Positions 45,046-55,909 of a stretch of 64,000 bases of DNA are shown here, piece by piece (positions within the stretch are counted from its first letter, which is position 1; each line of letters opens with the position of its first letter). The notes under the pieces are model-generated. The model was given only the letters and a program-made list of their open reading frames with translations, was not told where the DNA came from and did no database searches. Source of the DNA: Blattamonas nauphoetae (lineage: Eukaryota > Preaxostyla > Oxymonadida); NCBI GenBank assembly GCA_033064195.1, contig JARBJD010000264.1:1-64000 (forward strand). The letters are read 5' to 3'. A program made the translations under genes and the position numbers.

Positions 45046-45409
45046 GTACAAACTGAGTGTGACTGGAGTCTGCTTGTTTCCGACGCGCGCGCCTGACTGT
45101 GGACTTGTTGGAGTGCTGAACGAGATGGAGGAGGACTGTGAGACTATTGTGAACGATTTGTTTGTTGAAACGGTGCTATTCTTTTCGTTATTTTTCTTCG
45201 ACTCAGCCATCTTCTTCTGTATGATCAACTCCGTCTGATTGGAGCAAGTTGTGACGAACGTGTTCAATGTCTTGTCGACAAAGTCGTCGAGTATCCCCTG
45301 AATGATGTGGTCGACCGTCACCAACATCAAAATTGTCAGAATGCCCTTTGGGATGAGAGATAAGACGGCGTTGCGAATGAAAGCGAGAAAGCTGATGATA
45401 TTTTCGATT

Positions 45410-45615
45410 GAAGTGGGAGTGTGCGTGAGCGTGTGCGCATACGTGTGTGAGTGTGCAAGTGCATGCGTGTGAGAGTGTGCGTGCGTGAGTGTGCAGGCGT
45501 GCGGGTGCGTGAGAATGTGTGTGGGCGTGCAGGAGTGAGTATGTGTGCGCGTGCAGGAGTGTGTGTGCGTGAGTGTGTGGATGTGCATATGTGCTGGTGC
45601 GATTGTGTGTGCGTA
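45410..45615. repeat. Degenerate (TG)n / GTGTGCG-rich microsatellite
   Basis: GTGTGCGTGAGTGTGT-like sequence of about 200 bp. It is inserted within the helical-protein frame of copy 2 and absent from copy 1; translated, it gives a His/Thr-rich artefact. Confidence 0.75.
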
Positions 45616-46099
45616 AAGCAAGTAGGAGGGAGATGAGTGTGGATCTCTTCGTCTGTTTCTGGCTCGTAATCAGGATCAGTTGAAGAGGCGTGATACTACC
45701 CAATTCCAGAAGCGTTGGTGCGAACAGAGAACTGGAGAGGAACATGAACATCGTTGAAATGTTCTCGATGATGGTGAAAGCGATGCTGGTTGACGAGGAT
45801 GAATGAATTTTTGCGAGTGAGGAATGTGAGGGAGGAGTGGCGTTCTGAATGATGTCCAGGGCTGATTCTTTTATTTCCTTGTTGAGGGTCTTCTCGCTGA
45901 TATCCAGATGTACATTCACGCCATCGCATTCGATCAGCATATCCGAGTCTTGAAAGGAAATGTGGTTGTACCAGGAGAACGAGATGAAGAATCAAAGGAA
46001 TTGTGTGTTTTAAGTCGAAGCACATGTCGATGAATCGATCCAGAATGGTGATGAGGAGTTGCATGAGGTTGTACTTGGTCAACAGCGAGTCGTTAGTGG

Positions 46100-47350
46100 C
46101 TTAGAGGATGGGAAAAGAGTGTTTAACACGTTTTGGGGAATCAATTGACGGAAATAGGCCGTTTATACAGAGTTTGAACGATGGGAGAGCAAGCTGTTTC
46201 GGATCCTCCAGAAAATTCAACGGAATGAATAAGGGCACTAATCCGTCGATAAAATGCGATGAAGGACAAACTGGTGACAAGTGCAATGATGAAGAGCGCG
46301 GTTTGAGCGAAACGAGGAGTAAATTCCTTGGTCTCTTGTGTGATAACTTGAAGGAGTGGGAGACTGACTAAAAAGATGATCTCATTCAAGGCAGAGTCTT
46401 GGAAAGAAAGATGTGTGAGCGTATGAAAGCAATATTTGCAGTGGCGAGGGAATGCAGCAGATGAGACCAGTCATCACGAAATATTTGTTGTGATTGTGAT
46501 CTGCTGTGAGCGGACCAACAAATATCAGAACACCGTCTGTATCAACCATTGGTTTTTATCCAGAACCTACAATTAAGTGAATTAGAGGGAGAGAAGGTTG
46601 ACGAATGGAGATCACACTTGAAGTCGTTGCTATCGAAGTAATTGGAACCAGAAATTAGTTCTCCATATCTTCGTGGTTCTCAGTATTAATCATCGCCTGA
46701 GAAAAGGGTGGTATCATGCCAAGTTCGACAAGGGTCAGACGATGTGATGATCCGAGTATTCCAGACGAGAAAAAATTGCACAGTATGGACCTGTACGTCC
46801 CTATTTGTGTTGACTTCGATTGGATTCATCACGTTTGTCCGTGGATTTTGCCGACTTTGTAGGATCATCGACAATCTGTGAAGAAGAACAAGATCAACAT
46901 CAGTATCAACACTCCCCCACAACAATCCCTAAAAAAGGAACTAGATCAACAACAACACTACCATTATTCCAGACCATTCCTCAACAAGAAGAAAATAATA
47001 ATTAATACAAGCAATCCATGCAAACTCTCCTTTTCCTTAAAAACAATGACACGAAGAAGAAAGAAAACATCCTCTCATCTCCTCCGCAATCACCGACAAT
47101 CGCGCAAAGATTCACACAACTTTCGCCATTCTTAGTCTCAAATTCAGAAGGACAGATCAAGATTTACCCTTTATTATCTTCTTTTCATTCAATCGGGAGA
47201 AACTTTCACTTTCAGATAATATTATTGTCTATCTTTGATGTATTTACTTTGACAGAGTTTTCTAAAGACAATTTGGTGTTTTCCATTTTTTCGAAATCAC
47301 CCAGAAAATTATGGGTATTTTTGGAAAGCCCTGGTTGTATCTCGAAATGG
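46100..47350. repeat. Segmental duplication, copy 2
   Basis: Diverged direct copy of 35553-37440, about 10 kb downstream. Similarity stops near 47350, just before the pogo-like transposase gene, which may have inserted at this border. Confidence 0.7.
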
Positions 47351-47500
47351 GCTTGATCAGAGAAACTCCGGAAACTGGAGCAATGAGCTGTGAAGGATCG
47401 ATATTTGTGATTTATCTATATCGAAGACTAGAATTATCGCATCATGTATCGTTTTATACTTCATTCCAAACTCCGTGACGAAGATGACCATTAATTGGGG

Positions 47501-48638
47501 CAGTGGATTGATGAAAGATCTCAGACAGGTCTCTTTCCAACTCCGAACGACGTGACGGCCCAGGTACGCCAAACTTCTCCAATCATCTCTTTAGGCCAAT
47601 GTGATCCTACGTGAGCGGAATCAGGAAGAGGAAGCTCCTCCTCAGGTCAGGCGAAGTTGTGGGTTTCATTTCTTGGCACGTCAACCAAATGTGGAGATTG
47701 TGACTCCGACAAGATTTAACCTATATCACGCGTGCAGCTGCACGAAACACTACATTCGGCCCTGGTTCGAGAAGTATAGTCACTTTCTGGAGTCAATACC
47801 AACACCACCACACTTGATCTTTAATCTTGATGAGACTCACCTCCTTACCGTCTCTCATCTAACTCCAGAAGTAGCCACTACCACCCCAGACCTTGATGCA
47901 GTCCAACCACTCGCTTCGACTATCCCAGGCGCAACCATTTTCTTTCTTGTCGCTGCAGATGGAGAAGCGACCCAGAAGTTGATCGTTCTCCCTTCTGTCA
48001 ACATTCCACAAGATCTCGTCCCGTACCAATCTCCAACTCTCTCGTTTCAAGCCATAGGACAGCGACATCTGAATGAATTGACCTTCAAAGATGTCTTTCT
48101 GTCACACATTGTCCCGGCGATTGACACCAAAAGAAAAGTGTCAGCCCCGCCTCTCTCCCATGTAATTCATTTAATGGACGGTGCTCTTTATCACAAACAC
48201 TCAGACGTGTTGAAGGCAGAAAAAGACAATTTGATTGACCTTATTTTCATCCCGCCAGACACCTCCAGATTTACGCAGCCAGTCGATCAGAGCATAAATG
48301 CGACGTTCAGAAATATCATCTCACAGTACATACCAGACCACATAACTGTCGGAGCTGTTGAGAATCGACGAGATTTCATGCGATCGTTCCTCCAAGCCAC
48401 TGATTCCGCCCTTTCACATCGCTCCATCCAACATTCGTTCGAGGTGTGCGGATTACACCCACTCAACCCTGATATGGTTCTTCAGCGAGTGCCAGATAAC
48501 CCTCCCGACTTCGTCCACCTTCAACAAAACCACCAGCGCCTTGTGACCATCGACCTCGACTCCCTCTTCTATTTTGCATCCGACAATCTCGACGACATTT
48601 TCATTCACAGACCGATAACTCACACTATATTCAGTTAA
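47501..48638 (+). CDS. Pogo/Tigger-like transposase (DDE_1), with a 31-nt intron
   Basis: The exon up to 47563 ends WIDERSQTGLFPTPNDVTAQ, the end of a CENP-B/psq-type helix-turn-helix. After an intron at 47564-47594 the frame continues ANVILRERNQ and stays open to the TAA at 48638. The catalytic DDE_1 core shows FNLDETHLL (first Asp), HLMDGALYHKHSD (second) and IPPDTSRFTQPVDQSI (third). This family cuts and pastes DNA at TA sites. The 5' end is not resolved: an in-frame stop lies just upstream of 47501, so another intron or truncation is likely. No terminal inverted repeats were found by eye. The core is open and could be recent or co-opted. Confidence 0.8.
47564..47594 (+). other. 31-nt GT-AG intron in the pogo-like transposase 1
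   Basis: GTACGCC...TCTTTAG; removal joins DVTAQ to ANVIL in phase. The second pogo-like gene has an intron of exactly the same length at the same place (61567-61597). Confidence 0.75.
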
Positions 48639-48639
48639 T

Positions 48640-50330
48640 CAATTATCATACACTCTCTAGTCTGCTTTTATAAGTCTGTTTCGAAAAGGAAGAGTTCTAA
48701 AAGTACCTTTGAAATGGAGAAAGTGCGAATGTTCACAATTGTGGGTTCGCACTTTGATTCCGGCTTTAAGAAATCTTCCGGCATTAAGAACCCACTATTC
48801 AATAGTCGGTCAAATACCCGGACCTTGTCAAAAACCCGGTCCTTCTGGCAGAAGGGGATTTATGATCGAGCGATCTTGGATATGATCACTTTTTCTGTTC
48901 TATTAGTGTCAGGACAACAACAACGATTTTTAAAAGAAGCTGAAAAGAGAGTAAAAACGGTGAAATGCGTCTTAGAAGGGAGATTTTGACAAAACAATGT
49001 TTCGAAAATCCGTCACAAATATTGTCTCGAAAACAGAAATCAGTTCGGGAAAGTGTCGGAAAGAGTGTTCCGAGTCAGATTAGTACCCAAGGTCCGGGTT
49101 TCTGCTGACTTCCTGAAAAGTTATCAGACAGACGAACAAACCATTCAATTTTGGTTGATCTTGTTTCAATTTGTATCAAAATTTGAGGAAACCTGTCAAG
49201 GAGAGAGAAGAAAGAGATTCAAGTCATGAAAAAGACAAACCAGTTGAATAAACATGAGTTTGTCTCATGTCGATCTTGATAAAATGTCTTTTCCGAGTTG
49301 ATGTGTGTTTGACATGCAATATACGAAGAAGAAGAGGTTGCATCCGGAGGAAGAATGACTAACCTTTCTTAATCGATAATTGAACTTTGGTCAAAACATC
49401 ACATTTCTTGACCCTTAAAACGTCTTTAATATCATCTCAGTCTACCAGTGTTGCTCATACAGAGTTTTCCTTTCACAGAGGGTAGTAAACTGTCCTGAAA
49501 TGAAAGAAGAGCACAAAAGAGAGGTGAAAATCGGTGAAACAGTCGATGCAGCATCTGATTCTGGTTCTGATCGAGCCGAAATCAGATTCTGAAAGTTTTG
49601 TCAGACGTCACGGTATCTTAAAATGATTCATTGTGATGTCTTAATCGTTCCCACCGGATTTCACTCTTATTTTTTCCAAAAAGTGAAAAGTCGTTTTGAC
49701 CCAAAAAAACTTCCAAGGGACCGGTTTTTTGACAGACTAAAAAAAGTCGCCGACTCTTTATTGTTTAGGGACTGGACTCGATGTTTCCAGACCGACCACT
49801 GCCCATGCCTATTTAATTCAGTTTTCGGGCTCTAAATTGAATCAAAAAAAGCGTATTGAATCGTGTAGATCTCGATAAAAGATGCTCAACAATAAACCGT
49901 TGTTTCTAGGAGTTTTTTGTCGATAAAACCATGAGTTTTTTTCGATTTCACCGAATACCTAGATTTGTTCTCCAGTTTTATTCAAAACTCTCGTTTCACC
50001 AAAGAAACGTTTCTGTGTCAAAATTTCATCCAAATCGATTCACTGGTCGTTGAGATATTGCCGAAACGCTTTTTTGTTGGGAAGAATGCAGTTTGTTTGA
50101 AGATTTTCTACTGACACAGGTATTTATGCACGGAATCAATTTTTTGTTGATTTCATGCTCCAATTTGCGATGGAAACACCTCATTCCTAAACATGGAGAG
50201 ATAAGAAAGATATAAAAAAGACAAATATGTGTGAAGAGAGGACGGTGTGGCTCTCAAATGCTTTTTAAGAGTGATTTGCGGTTTGTAAAAACAGAATTGT
50301 GTGAGGTCAAAAACTGATAGTGGTGTCACA
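48640..50330. other. AT-rich intergenic stretch
   Basis: No gene recognised. Small local repeats only, such as CGGTCAAATACCCGGACC-like sequence near 48810. Confidence 0.5.
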
Positions 50331-51096
50331 AATGCGCAGAACTTCATTGAACCGCCAGAAATCAAGATTTTCCCAGAATCTGATGAACATTGTCCAACCA
50401 ATCGATATGTCATTAACCCGGTCCGTGTCACCAACCCGGAACCTGGGGTTGAAATTAACCATAATAGTCCAACTAAGAAAAAAAAATTGAGAATTCAATT
50501 CCGCGGGGAATCGGAGAAAACCTCAAAATACTGTATACAGCTGGAATGCACACATTTTTCAAACTTTTTCAGCTCAAATCTCCTCAACCAGATATCCGTT
50601 TTACACCAAATAAAAAGCATTTTTATCGTGAATATACCGGAAAAAGACTCACAAAACACTAATTTTTTTCCTCAGAAATTTTTGGGCGAGAAAAACAGCG
50701 TTTTTTCACATCTTCCCAAATACCCAACCAATTTTATTAAATTTGTTTTCAATCTTTTAGTTTCACCAAAAAAACGTTTCTGTGAAAAATTTCATGAAAA
50801 TCGGTTCACTGGTTGAGATATACTCGTACACATTTTGAAAAGTGGCCAAAACGAGGTATTTTAAGGATTTCTCTGATTCGCCTCGATAGAAAAATCACAA
50901 ATTGTATTTTTTTCTTAGTTGGACTACTATGGTTTATTTGGATCCCAGATTCCGGGTTGGTGACACGGACCGGGTTAATGACATATCTATAAGAAATTAA
51001 TGAAATCTTGATTATTTTCTCACCAAAACAACATTTCTCAGAAAAAATCTCGATTTCTGGCGGTTTCTTGAAAACAGGCGCATTTGTGACAGCCTA
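50331..51096. mobile_element. Fold-back (MITE-like) repeat, ~765 bp
   Basis: GTCACAAATGCGC...GAACCGCCAGAAATC near the left end is matched in inverted order by GATTTCTGGCGGTTTC...GCGCATTTGTGAC near the right end. Inner inverted blocks (about 50400-50490 and 50905-50990) share ATGTCATTAACCCGGTCCG. There is no coding capacity. A third copy of the inner block lies at about 52722-52790. Confidence 0.65.
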
Positions 51097-53185
51097 AAAT
51101 GAGTGCCTACAGAAACCCTCCAAAATACGTGCTTTTGGCCATTTCAGAAAATGCGTTTTGGTAAAAGATCTCAACAACTAGCGAATTAAATGTCATGATT
51201 GTTGTCCAGAACCTGTTTTAAAATCACGAAATCTGGGGGATTCTCACCGATATGTCTCAATAAAGAAAAAAATGGTTGCTAAAACCATGTCATCAGAGTG
51301 TTCTGAGTCGAAACTTAAAAAATCACTCGTCTTTTCCCAAACCATCAACCTCTTGAAGATCGATCCGAAGTGATTCTCATCAACTATGAATAAAAAAGGT
51401 CAACCAATCAGAAGATCGTTGCCGTGGACAAGAAAGAGATGACCTAAAGTGTCGAAAAAGTGTGGGAGAGGATGTTCAAGCCCATTCTTCCATGCATTTG
51501 CTTCTCCCTCACAATAAAAGAGAATGACGCATGATGTGGAGACCTGGCGTTGTGTTTATCAACTCTTTCTCCATCGAGTATCTACTGAGAAAGTGTGGGA
51601 GAGGAGTTTGTTTCGGTGTGTAAGAGAGGATGGGAGAGTGATGCCGTCGAATTGAGTGAAAACAGCAGCAGTCGAGGCTTTTCGTCCCAAAAGTGTGTAG
51701 ATCAAGCCCAGGAATCGAGTCAAACTGCGAGAACGAGGTCAGTGGCTTCTTTGGATGCGGAGAGAGTGAAGAGAAGATTGAGTGACGGATGGTGAGCTCG
51801 TCTCTATCTTTGAACGTTACGATCGTCGAGCCTGAGCACTCCGAAATGTTCATGTTGCTGATCGTTCTTTCTCCAAACGATGATAAGTGGAAGAGAGCAT
51901 TCGTGAATGTCTGTTTCGTCAGTTTTACGTCTGACAGGCAGTTCTGAGGTAATCATCCACCATCACTTGGTTGTTCGTGGACGACAGAATGAGCGGATAT
52001 GTTGTGCGGGAATTAGCCGGTGAACTGTGCGAAGCTTTGATTGGACTTGCGAAGTTCCGACCAATGAAGAAATTGGAGCATGTTGGAGAGATCTGGGGTG
52101 TCCAAATGTTAGTGATAATTGTCAGGAGTTACTTTTTTGGTGAATTCGATCAAAAGCGTCTTCCTTTTTGAGTATCTCGAAACCATCATGGCTTTGATCG
52201 AGTCTCCTCAAAACCTCGCATGGAATCCCACGAACAATCTCGAAGTCGGCAATCTCGGTATAATTTCCTCTTGTTTACACATATTTTGATTCATCAGATC
52301 CTTAACAAGTCGTTTTACGAGAGATTCTGAAGATGAGTCTTCTTCGTTTGAGAATGATTCAAATTCTAATGAGTCCGCAGATACTTCTGAAGGAGAGAAG
52401 ATTACCCCCCAAAAACGGCAACACTCGACAGAATCTTCTTCAGCTAGTGACAGTGATTCTCTCAGACAAAAAATCTTCGAAATTCGCACAAAAATTCTTT
52501 GTTTTTCATGAATCATTCGGAATGGTGTTTTTTCAGGGGTTTTCCCCAATTTTCTCGTTTAGAACGAAGCACAAAGACTGAATAAACAGGAAGTTGTTGA
52601 AGAAGAGAGGAGGAAGAAAACCCCTTTTTGGTAAGAAGAAAGGCTTCGACGAAAAAAAGAAAAGATTGAAAGAGAGAAAAAGTTCACTGATGCTCAAGAA
52701 AAAGGAGAAGAAATTCCACCTGATAGATATGTCATTAACCCGGTCCGTGTCTGCAACCCAGAACCTGGGGTTGAATGAAACCATCTTGGTGCAACTGAGA
52801 AACAATCTAAATTTGAGTCCTCTATCGATTGCGAGTGGTGACTTGGTAGGCCAAAAGGGATGGAGGCGTGTCTAGACCTTTTGTTCAACTATACCGTCCT
52901 CTCATCACAAGTGGTCCGAAATAGTGATGAGAACATCTGTTTGTGAACTTTTTGATGATTGTGTCGTGATCGTTGCAACGATTTCCATGCTCGGATGATC
53001 CTGATAGATGAAGGCGATTGGTCAACACAATCACTTCACTTTTTGGTTTTCTCGGTTCATTTTACCTTTTTATCTGTCATTTCATCACAATTTTTTGTCA
53101 CAAAAAATTGGTTTGATCATAATTTGTGGTGAAGTGACACAATGGAACAGCCCAACCAGCAACACACCAAAAATCAGATCACGCT
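51097..53185. other. Intergenic stretch with partial repeat copy
   Basis: No firm gene. Short frames at 51595-51795 and 51971-52171 (LAGELCEALIGLAKFRPM) may be host-gene remains. A single ATGTCATTAACCCGGTCCG block at about 52730 belongs to the fold-back family at 50331-51096. Confidence 0.45.
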
Positions 53186-53262
53186 CGACGCTTACGTGGT
53201 GCAATCGGTAGATCGCCCGCTTTGAAAGCTTGAGGACGCGGGCTCAAGACCTACCAGCGTCC
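53186..53262 (+). tRNA. tRNA-like sequence with pol III terminator (degenerate; anticodon loop reads TGA)
   Basis: The ends pair as an acceptor stem (GACGCT with AGCGTC). A box-A-like TGGTGCAATCGG and a box-B-like GGCTCAAGACC are at the right spacing, a T-loop CTCAAGA is closed by a four-of-five-bp stem, and TCTTTTTT follows at once (53263-53270). The anticodon-loop candidate TTTGAAA gives TGA, but its stem has two mismatches, the D region is a few bases long, and the long variable arm of tRNA-Ser is missing. It is therefore a tRNA pseudogene or tRNA-derived element rather than a clear tRNA. Confidence 0.4.
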
Positions 53263-53270
53263 TCTTTTTT

Positions 53271-53807
53271 CCTAACTTAGAATTTTTTGGCCCAAGGTTT
53301 TCCACTATTTTTCAGATCTAGATCTCCAGTATTGAACGAGCGGTGGACGTTTTTTCAAAAGAGGTTCACTCATTTTTTCACTTTTTTCGAATTGTTTCTC
53401 TAAAGAACAACTCATATCTCGACAAATACCTGACCGATTGACATCTGGTTTCTTTTCATCGATCAGTGCCATCAGAATGCATAAAAATCTTTTGCAACTA
53501 CATTTAAAAATTTAGTATTCTCCTGTACAGACTCATTATAGTGAAATTGACAAAGATGATGTCAAAAAGAGAAAAAAAACAAATGTGACCAGAATGACCT
53601 GCCGATGTCAGAGATTCATGGATTTGATGGACACATCACCTAGGAGCATTCTGAACATGCCGCAGCATCGGTGAACCTTTGGACTCGTGGACCTGTGGAC
53701 TTTTCAAAACAAAAAAGTTTTCTTTGATGGTACACCTGGAGCACCTGGGGCACTCAAAAAGAAGTGCAAAACAGCACCAAATGATCATCCCGATTGATCT
53801 GGTACTA
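53271..53807. other. AT-rich spacer
   Basis: No gene or repeat recognised between the tRNA-like sequence and the mariner element. Confidence 0.5.
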
Positions 53808-55126
53808 CAGGGTGTGCCGTAAGTAGTGTCACACAATGGGTTGATCGATCTCTTTTTTCAAAACATTGATGAAGAACTTCAAAATAAGGTGAAATGAAAC
53901 GTAAACGATGATTAAATCTCAACAGAGTTTCCTGCTCTTTCAATACACGTGTTGCAACGTTGGAGGACATTTCGACAAGTTCTCGCCAACACAGGAACGG
54001 GGAGATTTGCAACTGCTTCTTCAATACGCTGCTTCAAATGTTGAACAGTGCGAGGATCTGCAGCGTATACATGTTCGGCAATTGCACTCCATAACCAGAA
54101 ATCACACGGCGTGAGATCTGGGCTTCGTGCAGGCCAGGGATGAGGTCCATTCATCCCGATCCATCGATTCTCAAATTTGGATGTGAGGAAATCCACTGTC
54201 TCGCGGGCCGTGTGGGCTGGGGCCCATCTTGCATAAACCAGGTGGTGTTGTTTGTGTCGATAATTCTTCGCTTTGGGAGAAATTCTTCATTCAGCATTTT
54301 GCGGTATTTTTCTGCTGTCATTGTACCTTCATAGAAGATTGGCCCGATGATGCCCAAAGACGATAGGGCACACCAAACATTCACACCAAGTCTAGAGTGC
54401 GGTATTTCAATGTGGTAATGTGGATTCGAAGAGGCATGCCAGTAAGAGTTATGTGTATTGATAGGCTTGTCCAGCGTGAACCGAGACTCGTCCGAAAACC
54501 ATATCCTGTCAATAAAGGAAGCATCACGATCGCATTCGTATTTCAACCACTCGGCAAACCTTCTGCGCTCGTTGTAGTCCTGGTCAAATAACCAGTGAGT
54601 ATGTTGTAGACGGTAGGCATGTAACCCAAGGTCGCTGACGATCCTCTGGAGAGAAGTTGATGAGATTGACAAATGCTGTGAAGTTTGGCGAATAGAGTCT
54701 GTCGGGTGAGCTTGAAAGTGTTCATTCACATTGGTATGGTTTTCAGGAGTTGTGACAGTGACGGGACGACCCGATCGGTGCAGATCGGCCACCGATCCCG
54801 TCTCTTCAAATCTGCTCACAAGGTTCTGTATTGTTCGGAAGCACGGCGGATCTGGCCCTTCCCAGCGATGGATAACATCAGTAATGTTCTCAAAACGATA
54901 ATATTTTTGTATTATCCAAATTCTCTCCTTTGTGGTACGCCGCATTGGATCATTCATCATGTTTTCCAGTGATCGCGTCAGCTTCCAGATCATAGGTTTG
55001 AGGGGAAGACCTGTATGAATCGTCAGAATCGTTTTAGAAAAACATACACAACAACGAACGGTGACAAATAAAAGGAGATGAAAAGTTGATCAACCCATTG
55101 TGTGACACAACTTCCGGAACACCCTG
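53808..55126 (-). mobile_element. Mariner/IS630-type DNA transposon, complete with TIRs
   Basis: Inverted repeats of about 40 bp begin CAGGGTGTGCCGTAAGTAG on the left and, read inward from the right, CAGGGTGTTCCGGAAGTTG; both continue TGTCACACAATGGGTTGATC. TA flanks both ends (53806-53807 and 55127-55128), the standard target duplication. The 1.32-kb length and a single transposase on the minus strand are typical of the family. Confidence 0.92.
53912..54993 (-). pseudogene. Mariner-type transposase with one frameshift
   Basis: Starts at the ATG at 54993. The N-terminal paired-like helix-turn-helix (TTKERIWIIQKYYRFENITD, then HRSGRPVTVTTPE) precedes the catalytic core: IWFSDESRF (first Asp), WFMQDGPQP (second), and ARSPDLTPCDFWLW (third, about 38-40 residues later). 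The C-terminus reads LKQRIEEAVANLP. The reading frame changes by one base near 54195, between the second and third catalytic Asp; otherwise no stops were seen, so the copy is young but inactive as it stands. Confidence 0.88.
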
Positions 55127-55129
55127 TAG

Positions 55130-55909
55130 ATCCATATCCATCTGTGTCGTTTTTCATGATGTTACGGATTGACACAGAAAGTGGTTGAAAACAAAGAGTG
55201 AACAAGTACAAATGTCATGAAGGGGTTTATTTTTGCACAGGAGCCCGTTTGGGCGAAGGAGCCTACGATTATTGGATTTATGGATTGATCGATGACGAAT
55301 TGGTAATATCGACAATATTGCAGAATTGGGCATGTATTGGTCCATGACTGGCTGTTTTCTCTCTTTCTGCTATTTTTGATTCCAGATTAGTGAGAAATGA
55401 CACAACTTGCAACCAGGTTCATTCGTCAGACCATCTTTTCTTATTCTGTCACTCTTTAACAGTAATAATATCGTATTTTCATTCTATATCGTTCTTAGAT
55501 GATGCAGTACTCTAATCTCACTTCTAAATCAACTAATACGGAGAAGGACGACGATGGTGTGAGGGGACGTTAAACAAGGCGGACAGAAAGAAATATCAGA
55601 TAGAAGAAGAGACAAAGGAAGAAGAACAGAAAAGGGAAGAAGTTGAGGAGAAACTACACTTCAAAACAAAAGAGAAAGAAGATTGGCAATTGGGCTGGAT
55701 GAAGATCATCATGACTGATCGGTAGAGAGCGCCAAAGAGAGGACATACGACAAGAAACAGAAAAACTAAGATGCAAGGATGAGACAAAATAGGTGAGAAA
55801 GAACATAGAACACATTTAGAGTGAGGAAGAAGAGAGATTGAAGATTGAGATGGAAGGAGCCGAAATGAAGAGGAAGTGAAGATATGAAAGGAGGAGTAGA
55901 AGGGGCGAT
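55130..55909. other. Intergenic stretch
   Basis: Purine-rich on the plus strand (GAAGAAGAGAC-like runs at about 55560-55900). No gene recognised. Confidence 0.5.

Larger units (their letters stand above)
44821..46099 (-). pseudogene. Host ARM-like helical protein gene, copy 2 (decayed, repeat-expanded)
   Basis: Exon start after an AG at 46101-46100, at the same place as in copy 1 (LITILDRFIDMCFDLKHTIP here, ITVLDRFIKMHFDFQPTVP there). It continues DMLIECDGVNVHLDISEKTL, ALDIIQNATPP, IIENISTMFMFLSSSL, PLQLILITSQKQT, then a (TG)n-like expansion (45410-45615), then SFLAFIRNAVLSLIPKGILT, ILDDFVDKTLNTFVTTCSNQ and RVGNKQTPVT, the last matching LLVGNKQTPV of copy 1. At least one frame change occurs near 45980, where no good intron was found. 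The 3' end dissolves into a 27-bp minisatellite. Confidence 0.55.

Noticed and set aside
45203-45940. His/Thr-rich protein segment as a possible metal-binding domain
   Set aside because: It is the translation of a degenerate TG microsatellite and is absent from the paralogous copy.
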